From assembly GCF_026341275.1 (NCBI RefSeq), contig NZ_JAIFZO010000002.1:384361-448360 (forward strand): a stretch of 64,000 nt of DNA, given 5' to 3'. A model generated the notes under the pieces. It saw only the letters and a list, made by a program, of their open reading frames with translations. It was not told where the DNA came from and did no database searches. The stretch comes from Streptomyces ortus. GTDB taxonomy: Bacteria; Actinomycetota; Actinomycetes; Streptomycetales; Streptomycetaceae. A program made the translations under genes and the position numbers. Numbering within the stretch: position 1 is the stretch's first letter; the number at the start of each line of letters is the position of its first letter. Below are positions 49,308 through 61,209 of this stretch, piece after piece.

Positions 49308-49703
49308 TCACAGGGCCCTGAGGCCGCTGATCACGTCTCGCAGAATGCTTTCGTCCGGCAGCTCCGCCGGGGGGACCGGACGGGTCACATGGACCAGTTC
49401 GTCCTGGACGAGGTCGCCGATGAGAACCCGTACGACCCCGATGGGCAGGTCGAGTTCGGCGGCCAGTTCGGCGACCGACTGGGGGGCGTCACGGCAGAGT
49501 TCGACGATGTCCACGTGTTCCGGGGACAGGGAGTTGTCCGCCTCGGGGTCGGAGGCGTACTCCTCCGCCACCACCACCGCGATCAGGTCGAGGCGGTGCT
49601 GGCCGGGGCTGGTGGTGCGACCCCGTGTCATGGCATACGGACGGACCACCGGTCCGGCCTCGTCGTCGAACCAGTGGGACAGCTCCTGCCCGTCTGCGCT
49701 CAT
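49308..49703 (-). CDS. cvnC: conservon DUF742 protein (CvnC)
   Basis: A 131-residue DUF742 protein. It has an N-terminal segment with VVRPYAMTRGRTTS and a winged-helix-like part (DIVELCRDAPQSVAELAAELDLPIGVVRVLIGDL). In conservons this component binds the kinase-roadblock assembly and may contact DNA; the exact role is unsettled. The ATG at 49703 lies nine bases after the roadblock gene stop, indicating co-translation. Confidence 0.92.
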   Translation of the reverse strand: MSADGQELSHWFDDEAGPVVRPYAMTRGRTTSPGQHRLDLIAVVVAEEYASDPEADNSLSPEHVDIVELCRDAPQSVAELAAELDLPIGVVRVLIGDLVQDELVHVTRPVPPAELPDESILRDVISGLRAL

Positions 49704-49712
49704 GCCGACTCA

Positions 49713-50153
49713 CTACCCGCCCGCGGACGGTTCGGTGCGGGGAGCGGCGGCGAGATGTACGCCGACCCGCTTCACCAGCAGCGTCATCTCGTACGCGACC
49801 TGCCCGACGTCGGAGTCGGCGTCGGACAGGACGGCGAGGCAGCTGCCGTCACCGGCGGCCGTGACGAACAGGAACGCCTCGTCCAGTTCGACCACCGTCT
49901 GCCGGACGCTGCCCGCGTCGAAGTGCCGGCCGACCCCCTTGGCGAGGCTGTGGAATCCGGAGGCGACGGCCGCGAGATGTTCGCTGTCCTCCCTCGTCAG
50001 ATCGGTCGAGACCCCTGTGGGGAGGCCGTCTCCGGAGAGCACGAGCGCTTTGCGGATGCTGGCGACACGCGCCACCAGGTCGTCGAGGAGCCAGTTGAGC
50101 TCCCCCGTCGACGTGGTGGTCGTGGTGTGGCCGGCGGCCTTCGGTACGGTCAT
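49713..50153 (-). CDS. cvnB: conservon roadblock/LC7 protein (CvnB)
   Basis: A 146-residue roadblock/LC7-domain protein (LNWLLDDLVARVASIRKALVLS...FLFVTAAGDGSCLAVLSD...VAYEMTLLVKRVG). Such proteins modulate small GTPases, as MglB does MglA. In conservons the roadblock member links kinase and GTPase. The ATG at 50153 overlaps the kinase stop by four bases (ATGA), so translation is coupled. A threonine run (TTTTTST) near the start is the only odd feature. Confidence 0.92.
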   Translation of the reverse strand: MTVPKAAGHTTTTTSTGELNWLLDDLVARVASIRKALVLSGDGLPTGVSTDLTREDSEHLAAVASGFHSLAKGVGRHFDAGSVRQTVVELDEAFLFVTAAGDGSCLAVLSDADSDVGQVAYEMTLLVKRVGVHLAAAPRTEPSAGG

Positions 50154-53116
50154 CGGCCGTCTCCCTTGATCGTTCCTGGTGCTGTGCCGTCCTGGGCCTC
50201 GTCGCCCGCGGCGTTCTCCTCGCGTCCGCGCCGCCAGCCCCGCTGGAGCGAGGCCATCCGGTTGCGTACCTCGTCCGCGTCACGCTCCGAGGGGTGGGTC
50301 GTACGGGCCGGGTCGCGCGCGGTGCGCGGATCGGGGCCTGCCTTCAACTGGGGGGCCAGGTTGGCCTGCCGTACCCGGCGGGGCAGGCCGGAAGCGGGGC
50401 CTCCGGCCGGTCCGGCGGTGCGGGCGCCCGCGAGGCCGGGTGCCGGACTGCCGGGGTGCGTGCCGTTCGGTTCGAGCCCGCGGCGCGATCCCCGCTGCGG
50501 CAGGGCCGGGGCCTCACCGGCTCCGCCCGGCTCACCGCCGCGGTCCGTGCCGCGGTCGAGGGCCGGGCGGCGCTCGCGGTCGGCCGGGGCGACACCGGAG
50601 CCCGTGGGCCGGTCGTCGGCCTCGCCCCCGCGGACGGCGAGCGGGTCCCCGGCCTCACGGCGTCCCGGCCCGCGCCTGGCGCCCCTCGACCGCTTCGGCA
50701 GCTCTTCGAGCACTCCCGAACGCTCGGACGACTCCTGGGGCTGGGACTGGGCCTGGGCCGACTGGGGCAGGTCCGCGACCTCACCGTCGTCCGGGCGGTC
50801 CGTCAGCTCGTCGCGCCGCGCTCTGCCGTGGGTCACGGGGCGGCCGTGCGAGCTGACCAGCTTGGGCGTGCGGCGGCGGGACAGCGAGACACCGGACCGC
50901 TCGTCGTCCTCGGAGGAGGGCGACGGCTCACGCGGTGCCTCGCGCGCCTCCTCCCCCGCCGTGCCGGCGACGGAGCGGCGCGGGCGGAAGATGCCGCCGT
51001 GTTCGCCGTCCTCGTCGTCGAGGGCGCCGGGGAAGTCTCCGAGGGGGTCCAGGCCGACGGGCGCCTCCAGTTCGACCGGTCCGTCGAGGATCGACGCCGA
51101 CAGGCCGGGCAGCGTGACCGGCACCTGCGACAGGGCGGCTCTGCGGCCTTCGTCGGCCTCGTTCTTCGTGCTCCTGGAGGGGCCGGCCCGGTCGAGCCGG
51201 AACCCGACGCCGTTGGTGTCGGGCACGTCGTCCGTGAGCAGCGCGTCGGGCACGAAGACCACCGCGGTGGTCCCGCCGTACGGGGACGGCTGCAGGGAGA
51301 CGCGTACGTTCTGCCGCTGGGCGAGCCGGCTGACCACGAAGAGCCCGAGCCGGTCGGTGTCGGAGAGCTCGAACTCGGGGGTCTCGGCCAGTCGGAGATT
51401 GGCGTCGAGGAGCGCCTCGGCGGCCATTCCGAGGCCGCGGTCGTGGATCTCCAGGGTGAAGCCGTTGGCGACGCGCTCGCCGAGCACCTGTACGGCCGTG
51501 TGCGGCGGCGAGAACACCGTGGCGTTCTCCAGGAGTTCGGCCACCAGGTGGGTGAGGTCCGCGACGGCGGATCCGGTGACCGCCATCCGCGGCAGCCGCC
51601 GGACCTCGATGCGCTCGTAGTCCTCGACCTCGGCGACGGCGGCGCGTACGACGTCCATCAGTTGGACGGGCTTGCGCCACTGGCGGGAGGGGGCCGCTCC
51701 GGAGAGGATCACCAGGCCTTCCGCGTGCCGGCGCATACGGGTCGTCAGGTGGTCGAGGCGGAAGAGGTCGGCGAGTTCGTCCGTGTCCTCCGTGCGCCGT
51801 TCCATCGTGTCGAGGAGCGTGAGCTGCTTGTGCAGGAGGACCTGGCTGCGGCGGGCGAGGTTCACGAAGACCTCGGAGACGCCGCTGCGCAGTTCGGACT
51901 GCTTCACCGCGGCCTCGACGGCGGACCGCTGGAGGCTGTTGAGGGCCTGGCTGACCTCGCCGATCTCGTTCTTCTCGTATTCGAGGCGCGGGACCTCGGT
52001 CTCGACGTCGACCTGTTCGCCCGCGGAGAGGCGGCGCATCACGCTGGGCAGCCGGACGCCGGCGGTCTCGTGGGCCTCCTGGCGGAGCCGGTGCAGGTCG
52101 CGGATGAGGCTTCGGCCGATGCGTACGGACATGAAGAGCGAGATGAGCACCGCGGCCAGGCCGAGCACGCCGGCGATGGACGCCTTGACGATGACGCCGA
52201 CCGCGACGGGGCGCACCCGGTCCTGGAAGCGGTCGCCCGCCTGGGTGTTGTACTTGTCGAGGCCGTCGAGGACCTCGTCGGCGAGGCCGTCCCAGCTCTT
52301 CGCGGTGACGCCGCGCGGGGTGCCCGGCGCGGAGGCGAGGACGGACTGCTCGGCCACGCGCAGGGGTGCGGTGGCGGCGTTCTTCCAGTAGCGCTCGTAG
52401 CGGACACGCTCCGCGGCGGGCAGCTGCGGGAGGTTGATCTCGTACATGATCGTGCGCTGGGCGACGAGGTCGGAGACGTCGCGTGCCTCGTCGTGGGTGA
52501 CCTTGCCGACGACGAGGGCGGATCCGAGCAGGGCGTCCTCGCGGGCGAGCAGTTCACGGGCGCGTGACATGTTGACGAGGGCGCGGCCCTGCTTGTCCAC
52601 GTCCACGTTGTCGAGGATTCGGACGTTGGCCAGGAGGATGTAACAAGGGTCCACCAGGCGGTTGTAGAGGTCCAGGGCTTGGGCGCGGGTGACCGTGTTG
52701 TCCTCGACGCTCTGGCGCAGCGACTCGACGCCGTCGAAGGCGTCCAGGATCGCGGTGAGGCGCTCGGTGGTGTCGGAACCCATCTCGTCCCGTACGTCGG
52801 AGTCCCTGGCGTTCCTGCGGATCTTCGCGACGACCTCGTCGGTGGCGCTCCTGGTACGGCGCAGGTCGGTGAGGGCGTCGGACGCCCGGGGGTCCGCGAG
52901 GTAGACGAGGGTCTGACGGCGCTCGGCCTGCAGGACGCTGATGACGTCCTCGGTGGGATAGCCGATCTCCTGCACGATGAAGGTCGTGTCGAACAGCTGG
53001 TTGACCTCGCGGCCGGTGAGTACCGTGGCGAAGCCCCAGATTCCGGTCAGGGAGACCAGCGGCACGAGAAGCAGCGCCACGATCTTCCGGCGGATGGACT
53101 TCCCGCGAAAGCGCAT
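50150..53116 (-). CDS. cvnA: conservon sensor histidine kinase (CvnA)
   Basis: A 988-residue membrane sensor kinase. The first membrane segment is KIVALLLVPLVSLTGIWGFA, followed by a ~260-residue extracellular nitrate/nitrite-sensor-like helical domain, a second segment near residue 310 (ASIAGVLGLAAVLISLFMSV), and a HAMP-like region. The ATPase domain has LLENATVFSPPHT (N box), IHDRGLGM and SPYGGTTAVVFVP. The last ~310 residues are disordered and rich in Pro, Arg, Gly and Ser; they may dock the other conservon proteins. The ATG at 53116 has GGGGGAGG upstream; the frame extends to 53152. The signal sensed is unknown. Confidence 0.93.
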   Translation of the reverse strand: MRFRGKSIRRKIVALLLVPLVSLTGIWGFATVLTGREVNQLFDTTFIVQEIGYPTEDVISVLQAERRQTLVYLADPRASDALTDLRRTRSATDEVVAKIRRNARDSDVRDEMGSDTTERLTAILDAFDGVESLRQSVEDNTVTRAQALDLYNRLVDPCYILLANVRILDNVDVDKQGRALVNMSRARELLAREDALLGSALVVGKVTHDEARDVSDLVAQRTIMYEINLPQLPAAERVRYERYWKNAATAPLRVAEQSVLASAPGTPRGVTAKSWDGLADEVLDGLDKYNTQAGDRFQDRVRPVAVGVIVKASIAGVLGLAAVLISLFMSVRIGRSLIRDLHRLRQEAHETAGVRLPSVMRRLSAGEQVDVETEVPRLEYEKNEIGEVSQALNSLQRSAVEAAVKQSELRSGVSEVFVNLARRSQVLLHKQLTLLDTMERRTEDTDELADLFRLDHLTTRMRRHAEGLVILSGAAPSRQWRKPVQLMDVVRAAVAEVEDYERIEVRRLPRMAVTGSAVADLTHLVAELLENATVFSPPHTAVQVLGERVANGFTLEIHDRGLGMAAEALLDANLRLAETPEFELSDTDRLGLFVVSRLAQRQNVRVSLQPSPYGGTTAVVFVPDALLTDDVPDTNGVGFRLDRAGPSRSTKNEADEGRRAALSQVPVTLPGLSASILDGPVELEAPVGLDPLGDFPGALDDEDGEHGGIFRPRRSVAGTAGEEAREAPREPSPSSEDDERSGVSLSRRRTPKLVSSHGRPVTHGRARRDELTDRPDDGEVADLPQSAQAQSQPQESSERSGVLEELPKRSRGARRGPGRREAGDPLAVRGGEADDRPTGSGVAPADRERRPALDRGTDRGGEPGGAGEAPALPQRGSRRGLEPNGTHPGSPAPGLAGARTAGPAGGPASGLPRRVRQANLAPQLKAGPDPRTARDPARTTHPSERDADEVRNRMASLQRGWRRGREENAAGDEAQDGTAPGTIKGDGR

Positions 53117-53547
53117 GGCCTCCCCCAGCTCGGCCCCCGGGACCGGGGGCACACATGTACGGCAACAAACGGCGTGAGCCTACTACCGACACACAGGTAT
53201 CTCGAAGGCCTGTCCGAGCCTGTCCGGGCCGACTCGGCGCGTAAGCGGAACGAGACATCCGCAGTTGTCCGTTCATTACGGGAGATTGCCTCCCTGAATC
53301 CGACACGGGAAAGTGAGTGGGGTCGAGTTCGGTGCGAGGAACCGGTTGGCCGAAATTTTTCGATCGCCGGGAATCTTCGGCTTACGTCGATCGTCTGTCT
53401 GTATGGAAGTTGGAGGCGGAATCGGCTGCAGGTGCCGGGTGCCGCGCCCAGGGGGCGTATAACAGCGCAAGCCGGGCAGCCGATGGGGAGCCGGAGTCTC
53501 GTGACACCGGAGCGAGCGGCTGTCGGGCGGTGGGGAGTGACGGGTTG
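53117..53547. promoter_or_regulatory. 431-bp divergent control region of the conservon
   Basis: No gene is supported. The region is AT-richer around 53330-53410. It must contain the promoter of the conservon operon on the minus strand and that of the membrane-protein gene on the plus strand. I could not pick convincing -35/-10 pairs. Confidence 0.4.
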
Positions 53548-54531
53548 ATGGGCACGGCGGAGCGGTACGGGGCACGCGGTACGGGTGCCCCGACGATCGC
53601 GGAGGCGGAGCGGGGGTCACCGATCCCGCGTCGGGACATGCCTGCTGACATAGCGGCCGATCTCGCGGCGATGAACCTCGCGGCGGCGGAAGCCGACCGT
53701 GTGGCGGAGGCCAGGTGGAATGCGGCGATCGCGGTCGCGGCGGAAGCCGGAACCGCGCCGGCGGCGGAGGCGGGTGCCATGCCCGCACCGACGGCGGGCC
53801 CGAGGGCTTTGCCCGCGGTGGAAGCGGGCACGGCCGTTGCGCCTGCCGCGCGGTCCGGCACGAACGCGATGCCCGCGGCGGAGTTCACGAACGCGATGCC
53901 CGCGGCGGAGTTCGGGACGAGCGCTGTGCCTGACGTGGAGACCGGCACGGGCGCTGTGCCTGACGTGGAGAGCAGCACGAGAGGTGTGTCTGGTGCCGAG
54001 TTCGGTACGGACGTCGGGAGAGGGAACGGGACGGGGGCTGTGACGGGAGCCGGGGGCAAGTCCGTCGCGAGGAATGGGTACGGCCGGGTGTCCGAGGCCG
54101 GGGAGGAAGTCCTCCGGGAGGCCGAGGAGCAGGTGTACTACCGGCCCTTGTGGGTCGAGGAGCCCGCCACGCGGCGCCGGCTGCCCGATCCCGTGCGTAC
54201 GTCGGCGGTGCGCGCCGTCATCATCATCGCGGTCACGCTGATCCAGGCGATGGTCGCCTTCCTGTGCACGCTGGCCGGTTCCTGGCTCGCGTTCCCCATG
54301 GTGCTGAGCAGCGTGGCGAGCACGGTGGTGGCCACCTGGGGCGCACTGGACGTCTGGGTGACGCGCCAGGTGTGGAACCAGCGCAACGGCGTGGTGTCGG
54401 AGCCGAGCAGCACGGCCCGTGCCCTGCGGCGCGAGCGGCGCAAGGCACGGCGTCAGGAACGGACTGCTGAGCGGACCAAGGAGCGGATACGCCGACGGGG
54501 CGGTCACGCGGGGCAGTTGTCGCACTCCTGA
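53548..54531 (+). CDS. repeat-rich hypothetical membrane protein
   Basis: A 327-residue protein that I do not recognise. The N-terminal ~200 residues are Ala/Gly/Pro/Thr-rich with short tandem repeats (TNAMPAAEF twice and GAVPDVE-type units). Near residue 235 two hydrophobic segments follow (VIIIAVTLIQAMVAFLCTLA and MVLSSVASTVVATWGALDVW), and then a very basic C-terminus (RRERRKARRQERTAERTKER). The ATG at 53548 has GGGGAG eleven bases upstream. It is divergent from the conservon, which raises the possibility of a functional link. Its stop is four bases from the convergent reductase stop. Confidence 0.65.
   Translation: MGTAERYGARGTGAPTIAEAERGSPIPRRDMPADIAADLAAMNLAAAEADRVAEARWNAAIAVAAEAGTAPAAEAGAMPAPTAGPRALPAVEAGTAVAPAARSGTNAMPAAEFTNAMPAAEFGTSAVPDVETGTGAVPDVESSTRGVSGAEFGTDVGRGNGTGAVTGAGGKSVARNGYGRVSEAGEEVLREAEEQVYYRPLWVEEPATRRRLPDPVRTSAVRAVIIIAVTLIQAMVAFLCTLAGSWLAFPMVLSSVASTVVATWGALDVWVTRQVWNQRNGVVSEPSSTARALRRERRKARRQERTAERTKERIRRRGGHAGQLSHS
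53860..53970. repeat. coding tandem repeats in the membrane-protein gene
   Basis: A perfect 27-bp unit is present twice, at 53860-53886 and 53887-53913 (each beginning ACGAACGCGATGCCCGCGGC). A 30-bp-period unit follows, with GCGCTGTGCCTGACGTGGAG identical at 53921-53940 and 53951-53970. All periods are multiples of three, so copy-number change would keep the frame. Confidence 0.9.
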
Positions 54532-54535
54532 CGCC

Positions 54536-55726
54536 TCACGCGTCCCGGGAGACCGCCTCCAGCGCGCCCGCTCCGCGGCCCAGCGCCCGCCGGGCCCGCA
54601 TGAACGGACGGGGGCGGTCCACGGACAGCACCGCGGTCGTCCGGCCCTCGCGCTCGTACAGCGCGAGCAGGCCGTCCTCGCCCGGTGCTCCGTCGGTGAC
54701 CGTGCCCTCCGCGATGCGGACGGTGTCGGTGTCGAGCCGCCGTCCGGCGAACTGGATCCGCGCACCGTACTGGTCGGACCAGAAGTAGGGCAGCGGGCGC
54801 AGGGTCTCCGCGGTGTACCCGGCCAGCAGGTTGCGCACGGCGATCCGGGGCTGCTCGGTGGCGCTGGTCCAGTGTTCGGCGCGGGTTCCGCCCACGCGCG
54901 CCACGTCTCCGACGGCGACCACCTGGGGCAGGGCCGTCGCGCAGCCGTCGTCGCACAGCACGCCGTCGTGGAGGGCGAGCGGCGAGCCCGCCAGCCAGCC
55001 GGTGTTGGGGACGGCGCCGATGCCCACGATCACGACATCGGCGGGGAGGAGCCGGCCGTCGGAGAGTTCCACCCCGGTGACCGCGCCCCGCCCGCGCAGT
55101 GCGGCGACGCCCGTGCCCGTGACCAGGTCGACGCCACCGCGACGATGCAGCGCGGCGCACCAGGCCGCCGCCTCGGGGCCCAGTTGGGGCACCAACGGCA
55201 GAGGGGCCGCCTCCACGACGGTGACGTCGTGACCGAGTCCGGCGCACGAGGACGCGGTCTCGGCGCCGATGAAGCCCCCGCCGATCACAACGACCCGGCG
55301 GGCGCCCTCGGTCAGTTCGGCGCGCAGGGCGCGGGCGTCGTCGAGGGTGCGCAGGGTGTGGACTCCGGCGAGTCCGGGGCCCGGCAGCCGGCGCGCCGAG
55401 GCTCCCGTGGCGATGACGACGCCGTCGCCGGACACGGTGCGGCCGTCCTCCAGGAGGACGGTGCGGCCCCGGGTGTCGAGGCCGCGGGCGCGGGTGCCGA
55501 GCAGCCACCGGGCGTCGAGTTCGGCCATTTCCTCGGTGTCACTGAGGGCCAGCCGTTCCTCGCCGGACCGGCCGGTGAGGAAGTCCTTGGACAGGGGCGG
55601 GCGGTCGTACGGAAGGTGCGGCTCGTCCCCGACGACCACCAACCGCCCGTCGAACCCCTGGGCGCGCAGCTCACGGGCCGCGTAGAGACCGGAGAGCGAG
55701 GCGCCGACGACGATGACGGTCCTCAT
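54536..55726 (-). CDS. FAD-dependent NAD(P)H:ferredoxin reductase
   Basis: A 396-residue oxidoreductase of the rubredoxin/ferredoxin-reductase family. It has an N-terminal FAD site VIVVGASLSGLYAARELR, DRPPLSKDFLTG, a second Rossmann site RRVVVIGGGFIGAETASS, and the FAD-ribityl segment VAVGDVAR. These enzymes feed electrons to Rieske or [2Fe-2S] ferredoxins that serve oxygenases. The ATG at 55726 follows AAGGAG. It lies downstream of a Rieske ferredoxin gene on the same strand (184-base gap) and close to a betaine-type Rieske oxygenase, so it is the likely reductase for that system. Confidence 0.88.
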   Translation of the reverse strand: MRTVIVVGASLSGLYAARELRAQGFDGRLVVVGDEPHLPYDRPPLSKDFLTGRSGEERLALSDTEEMAELDARWLLGTRARGLDTRGRTVLLEDGRTVSGDGVVIATGASARRLPGPGLAGVHTLRTLDDARALRAELTEGARRVVVIGGGFIGAETASSCAGLGHDVTVVEAAPLPLVPQLGPEAAAWCAALHRRGGVDLVTGTGVAALRGRGAVTGVELSDGRLLPADVVIVGIGAVPNTGWLAGSPLALHDGVLCDDGCATALPQVVAVGDVARVGGTRAEHWTSATEQPRIAVRNLLAGYTAETLRPLPYFWSDQYGARIQFAGRRLDTDTVRIAEGTVTDGAPGEDGLLALYEREGRTTAVLSVDRPRPFMRARRALGRGAGALEAVSRDA

Positions 55727-55910
55727 CCGGACGGCTCCTTCCGGACGGCGTGCGCGGAGCGCGCGTTCGCGTGGACCGGCACCGTGCGGCCGGGTGTCTT
55801 CGCGGCGTGCCCCGCGAAGGCCGCGCCCGGCTCGGCGGCGCGCCGGCCGGGGCCCGTGAAAAGGTGGGGCCCCTGGGGGCCCGCCGTGGCGCCCCTGGCG
55901 TGGGGGATCG

Positions 55911-56231
55911 TCATGCCGCCGTGTCCTCCTTCGCTGCCACGTGGACATGGATGACGCCGTCGTCGACGGTGACACGGTGGGTGCGGACGGGGCGGCGCGC
56001 GGGCAGGCAGGTCGGCAGGCCCGTGCGGAGATCGAACGAGGCGGCGTGCAGGGGGCATTCGATCAGGCAGCCCTCCAACCAGCCCTCGGAGAGCGACGCG
56101 TCCTGATGGGTGCAGGTGTCGTCGACGGCGTACAGCTCGCCGTCGGCGTTGAACACGGCGATCGGCGGCACGGTGTCGACACGGGCGGATTCGCCCGCGG
56201 GGAGGTCATCAAGGCGGCAGACGGGAATCAC
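55911..56231 (-). CDS. Rieske [2Fe-2S] ferredoxin
   Basis: A 106-residue Rieske-type ferredoxin, the size of BphF-like electron carriers. The cluster motif is CTHQDASLSEG...CPLHAASFD (Cys-x-His, then Cys-x2-His), and it starts VIPVCRLDDLPAGESARV. The GTG at 56231 follows GAGAGGGGGG; the longer frame to 56618 crosses the regulator's control region and is not needed. It probably carries electrons from the adjacent reductase to the Rieske oxygenase at 62377. It is divergent from the IclR gene, with an operator-like site between them. Confidence 0.9.
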   Translation of the reverse strand: MIPVCRLDDLPAGESARVDTVPPIAVFNADGELYAVDDTCTHQDASLSEGWLEGCLIECPLHAASFDLRTGLPTCLPARRPVRTHRVTVDDGVIHVHVAAKEDTAA

Positions 56232-56333
56232 GGGCCCCCCTCTCGGTCCAGGACCATCAGTCCTGGTCCTCACAGGTCCGGTCTGGTCCGGGACCCTTCC
56301 GGGCCACGGACTCTTCGGTAACATGATGTTTCG

Positions 56334-56365
56334 CATGGCGCACGAGGGAGCGCTATGCGCAACAG
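56334..56365. promoter_or_regulatory. putative IclR operator A
   Basis: A 32-bp site beginning CATGGCGCAC and ending TGCGCAACAG. GCGCA half-sites start at 56338 and 56357, 19 bp apart. It matches site B (57515) at 22 of 32 positions. It lies between the divergent Rieske-ferredoxin and IclR genes. Confidence 0.6.
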
Positions 56366-56447
56366 AATCCGCGCGGGATGCCCATCGCGTCAAGGGCTTC
56401 CGGCAGATGCGGCTCAAACCGGGCCGCCAGGTGGTGAGAGTTGAGCT

Positions 56448-57266
56448 ATGACCCGCACTCAGAAGCAGACTGACCGCACAGGGGAGACACCGGAGAAACA
56501 GAGCAGAGGGGCGGGGAGCGCCGTCCAGTCGGTGGACCGCGCGGTGAGCGTGCTGGAGATCCTCGCCCGGCTCGGCGAGGCGGGCGTCACCGAGATCGCC
56601 GACGAGCTGGAGGTGCACAAGTCCACGGCCTTCCGGCTCCTCGGGGTGCTGGAGAACCGCGGCCTGGTCGCTCAGGCGAAGGACCGCGGGAAGTACTTCC
56701 TGGGGGCCGGCGTACTACGCCTGGCGGGGGCGGCGGCAGTGCGTCTGGACATCTCGCAGGAGGGGGTGCCCGTCTGCCGCGAACTCGCGGACGAGCTGGG
56801 CGAGACCGTCAACATCGCGGTCCTCGACGACAACGCGGCGGTCAACATCATGCAGGCCCGTGGCGCCGCGTCGGTCACCGCGCAGAACTGGCTGGGCAGA
56901 CGCACCCCGCTGCACGCCACCTCCAGCGGCAAGGTGCTGCTGGCCCATCTGCCGCCCACGCTCCGCGAAGGACTGCTGGCCAGGACCCTGCCGCGCTTCA
57001 CCGAGCGCACGATCACCGGCACGGCCGCGCTGCGCGCCGAGCTGGAGGCCGTGGTCGAGCAGGGTTACGCGTTCGCCCTGGAGGAGCTGGAGCTGGGGCT
57101 GGCCGCGACGGCCTCCCCGGTGCGCGCGCACGACGGGAAGGTGATCGGCGCGATCAGCGTGTCCGGGCCGGTGTACCGGCTGGAGCCCGACCGGCTGCCG
57201 GAGCTCGCCAAGCGCACGGTCGCGGCGGCGGCCGACCTCTCGCGCCGGATGGGGTACGGCTTCTGA
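56448..57266 (+). CDS. IclR-family transcriptional regulator
   Basis: A 272-residue regulator. The winged helix (about residues 28-90) reads SVDRAVSVLEILARLGEAGVT...HKSTAFRLLGVLENRGLV. The C-terminal effector domain has RTPLHATSSGKVLLAHLP and ELELGLAATASPVRAHDG. It stands between the ferredoxin/reductase genes and the betaine-degradation genes, so control of both by betaine or a demethylated product is likely. The ATG at 56448 has a weak GAGAG ribosome site. It is followed by a strong hairpin at 57385. Confidence 0.9.
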   Translation: MTRTQKQTDRTGETPEKQSRGAGSAVQSVDRAVSVLEILARLGEAGVTEIADELEVHKSTAFRLLGVLENRGLVAQAKDRGKYFLGAGVLRLAGAAAVRLDISQEGVPVCRELADELGETVNIAVLDDNAAVNIMQARGAASVTAQNWLGRRTPLHATSSGKVLLAHLPPTLREGLLARTLPRFTERTITGTAALRAELEAVVEQGYAFALEELELGLAATASPVRAHDGKVIGAISVSGPVYRLEPDRLPELAKRTVAAAADLSRRMGYGF

Positions 57267-57384
57267 CGGAAGGACGGGCACCCGCGCCGCGGACCCGGAA
57301 CCGGCTCCGCGACGGAGCCGGACCCCGACCCCGTACGGACGCGGGACCCCGCACGGAGCAGGACGCGATCCGCCGGCCGGAACA

Positions 57385-57418
57385 GGGCGCGGGGCCGGGA
57401 ACACCTGGCCCCGCGCCC
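57385..57418 (+). terminator. terminator after the IclR gene
   Basis: GGGCGCGGGGCC (57385-57396) pairs perfectly with GGCCCCGCGCCC (57407-57418) around a 10-base loop. A second, 9-bp perfect hairpin (CCGGCTCCG, 57301-57309, with 57313-57321) precedes it. There is no U-tract. Confidence 0.75.
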
Positions 57419-57478
57419 GCGTGTGTCGGACAGATTTCGGGGCGCCGGTTCGTTTTGCCAAGGGTTAACCCGTACCTC

Positions 57479-57546
57479 TTGACGGCCGCCTTGAGGCGTT
57501 CTCACTATGTTCCTCATAGCGCAACCCATAGTGCACTGCGCAACAG
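57479..57546 (+). promoter_or_regulatory. promoter and putative IclR operator B of the betaine operon
   Basis: TTGACG (57479-57484) is followed after 18 bp by CACTAT (57503-57508), a plausible promoter. The operator-like site CATAGCGCAA...TGCGCAACAG covers 57515-57546, with GCGCAAC half-sites at 57519 and 57538, 19 bp apart. It sits at or just past the expected transcription start. CACTATG and CATAGTG (57503-57509, 57527-57533) also form an inverted repeat. Confidence 0.6.
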
Positions 57547-57561
57547 CAGAGGAGCTAGGTC

Positions 57562-61091
<3,530 letters not shown>

Positions 61092-61209
61092 TCGCTCCGC
61101 GACCGGACGCGACCGGGCGCGGCCAGACGCGATGAGTACGAGATCGCGCCGTTCCCCTCGCCCCCCCCGACAAGCAACCGCGCCCCCGGAAAGAAAGACG
61201 GAGGTCCCC

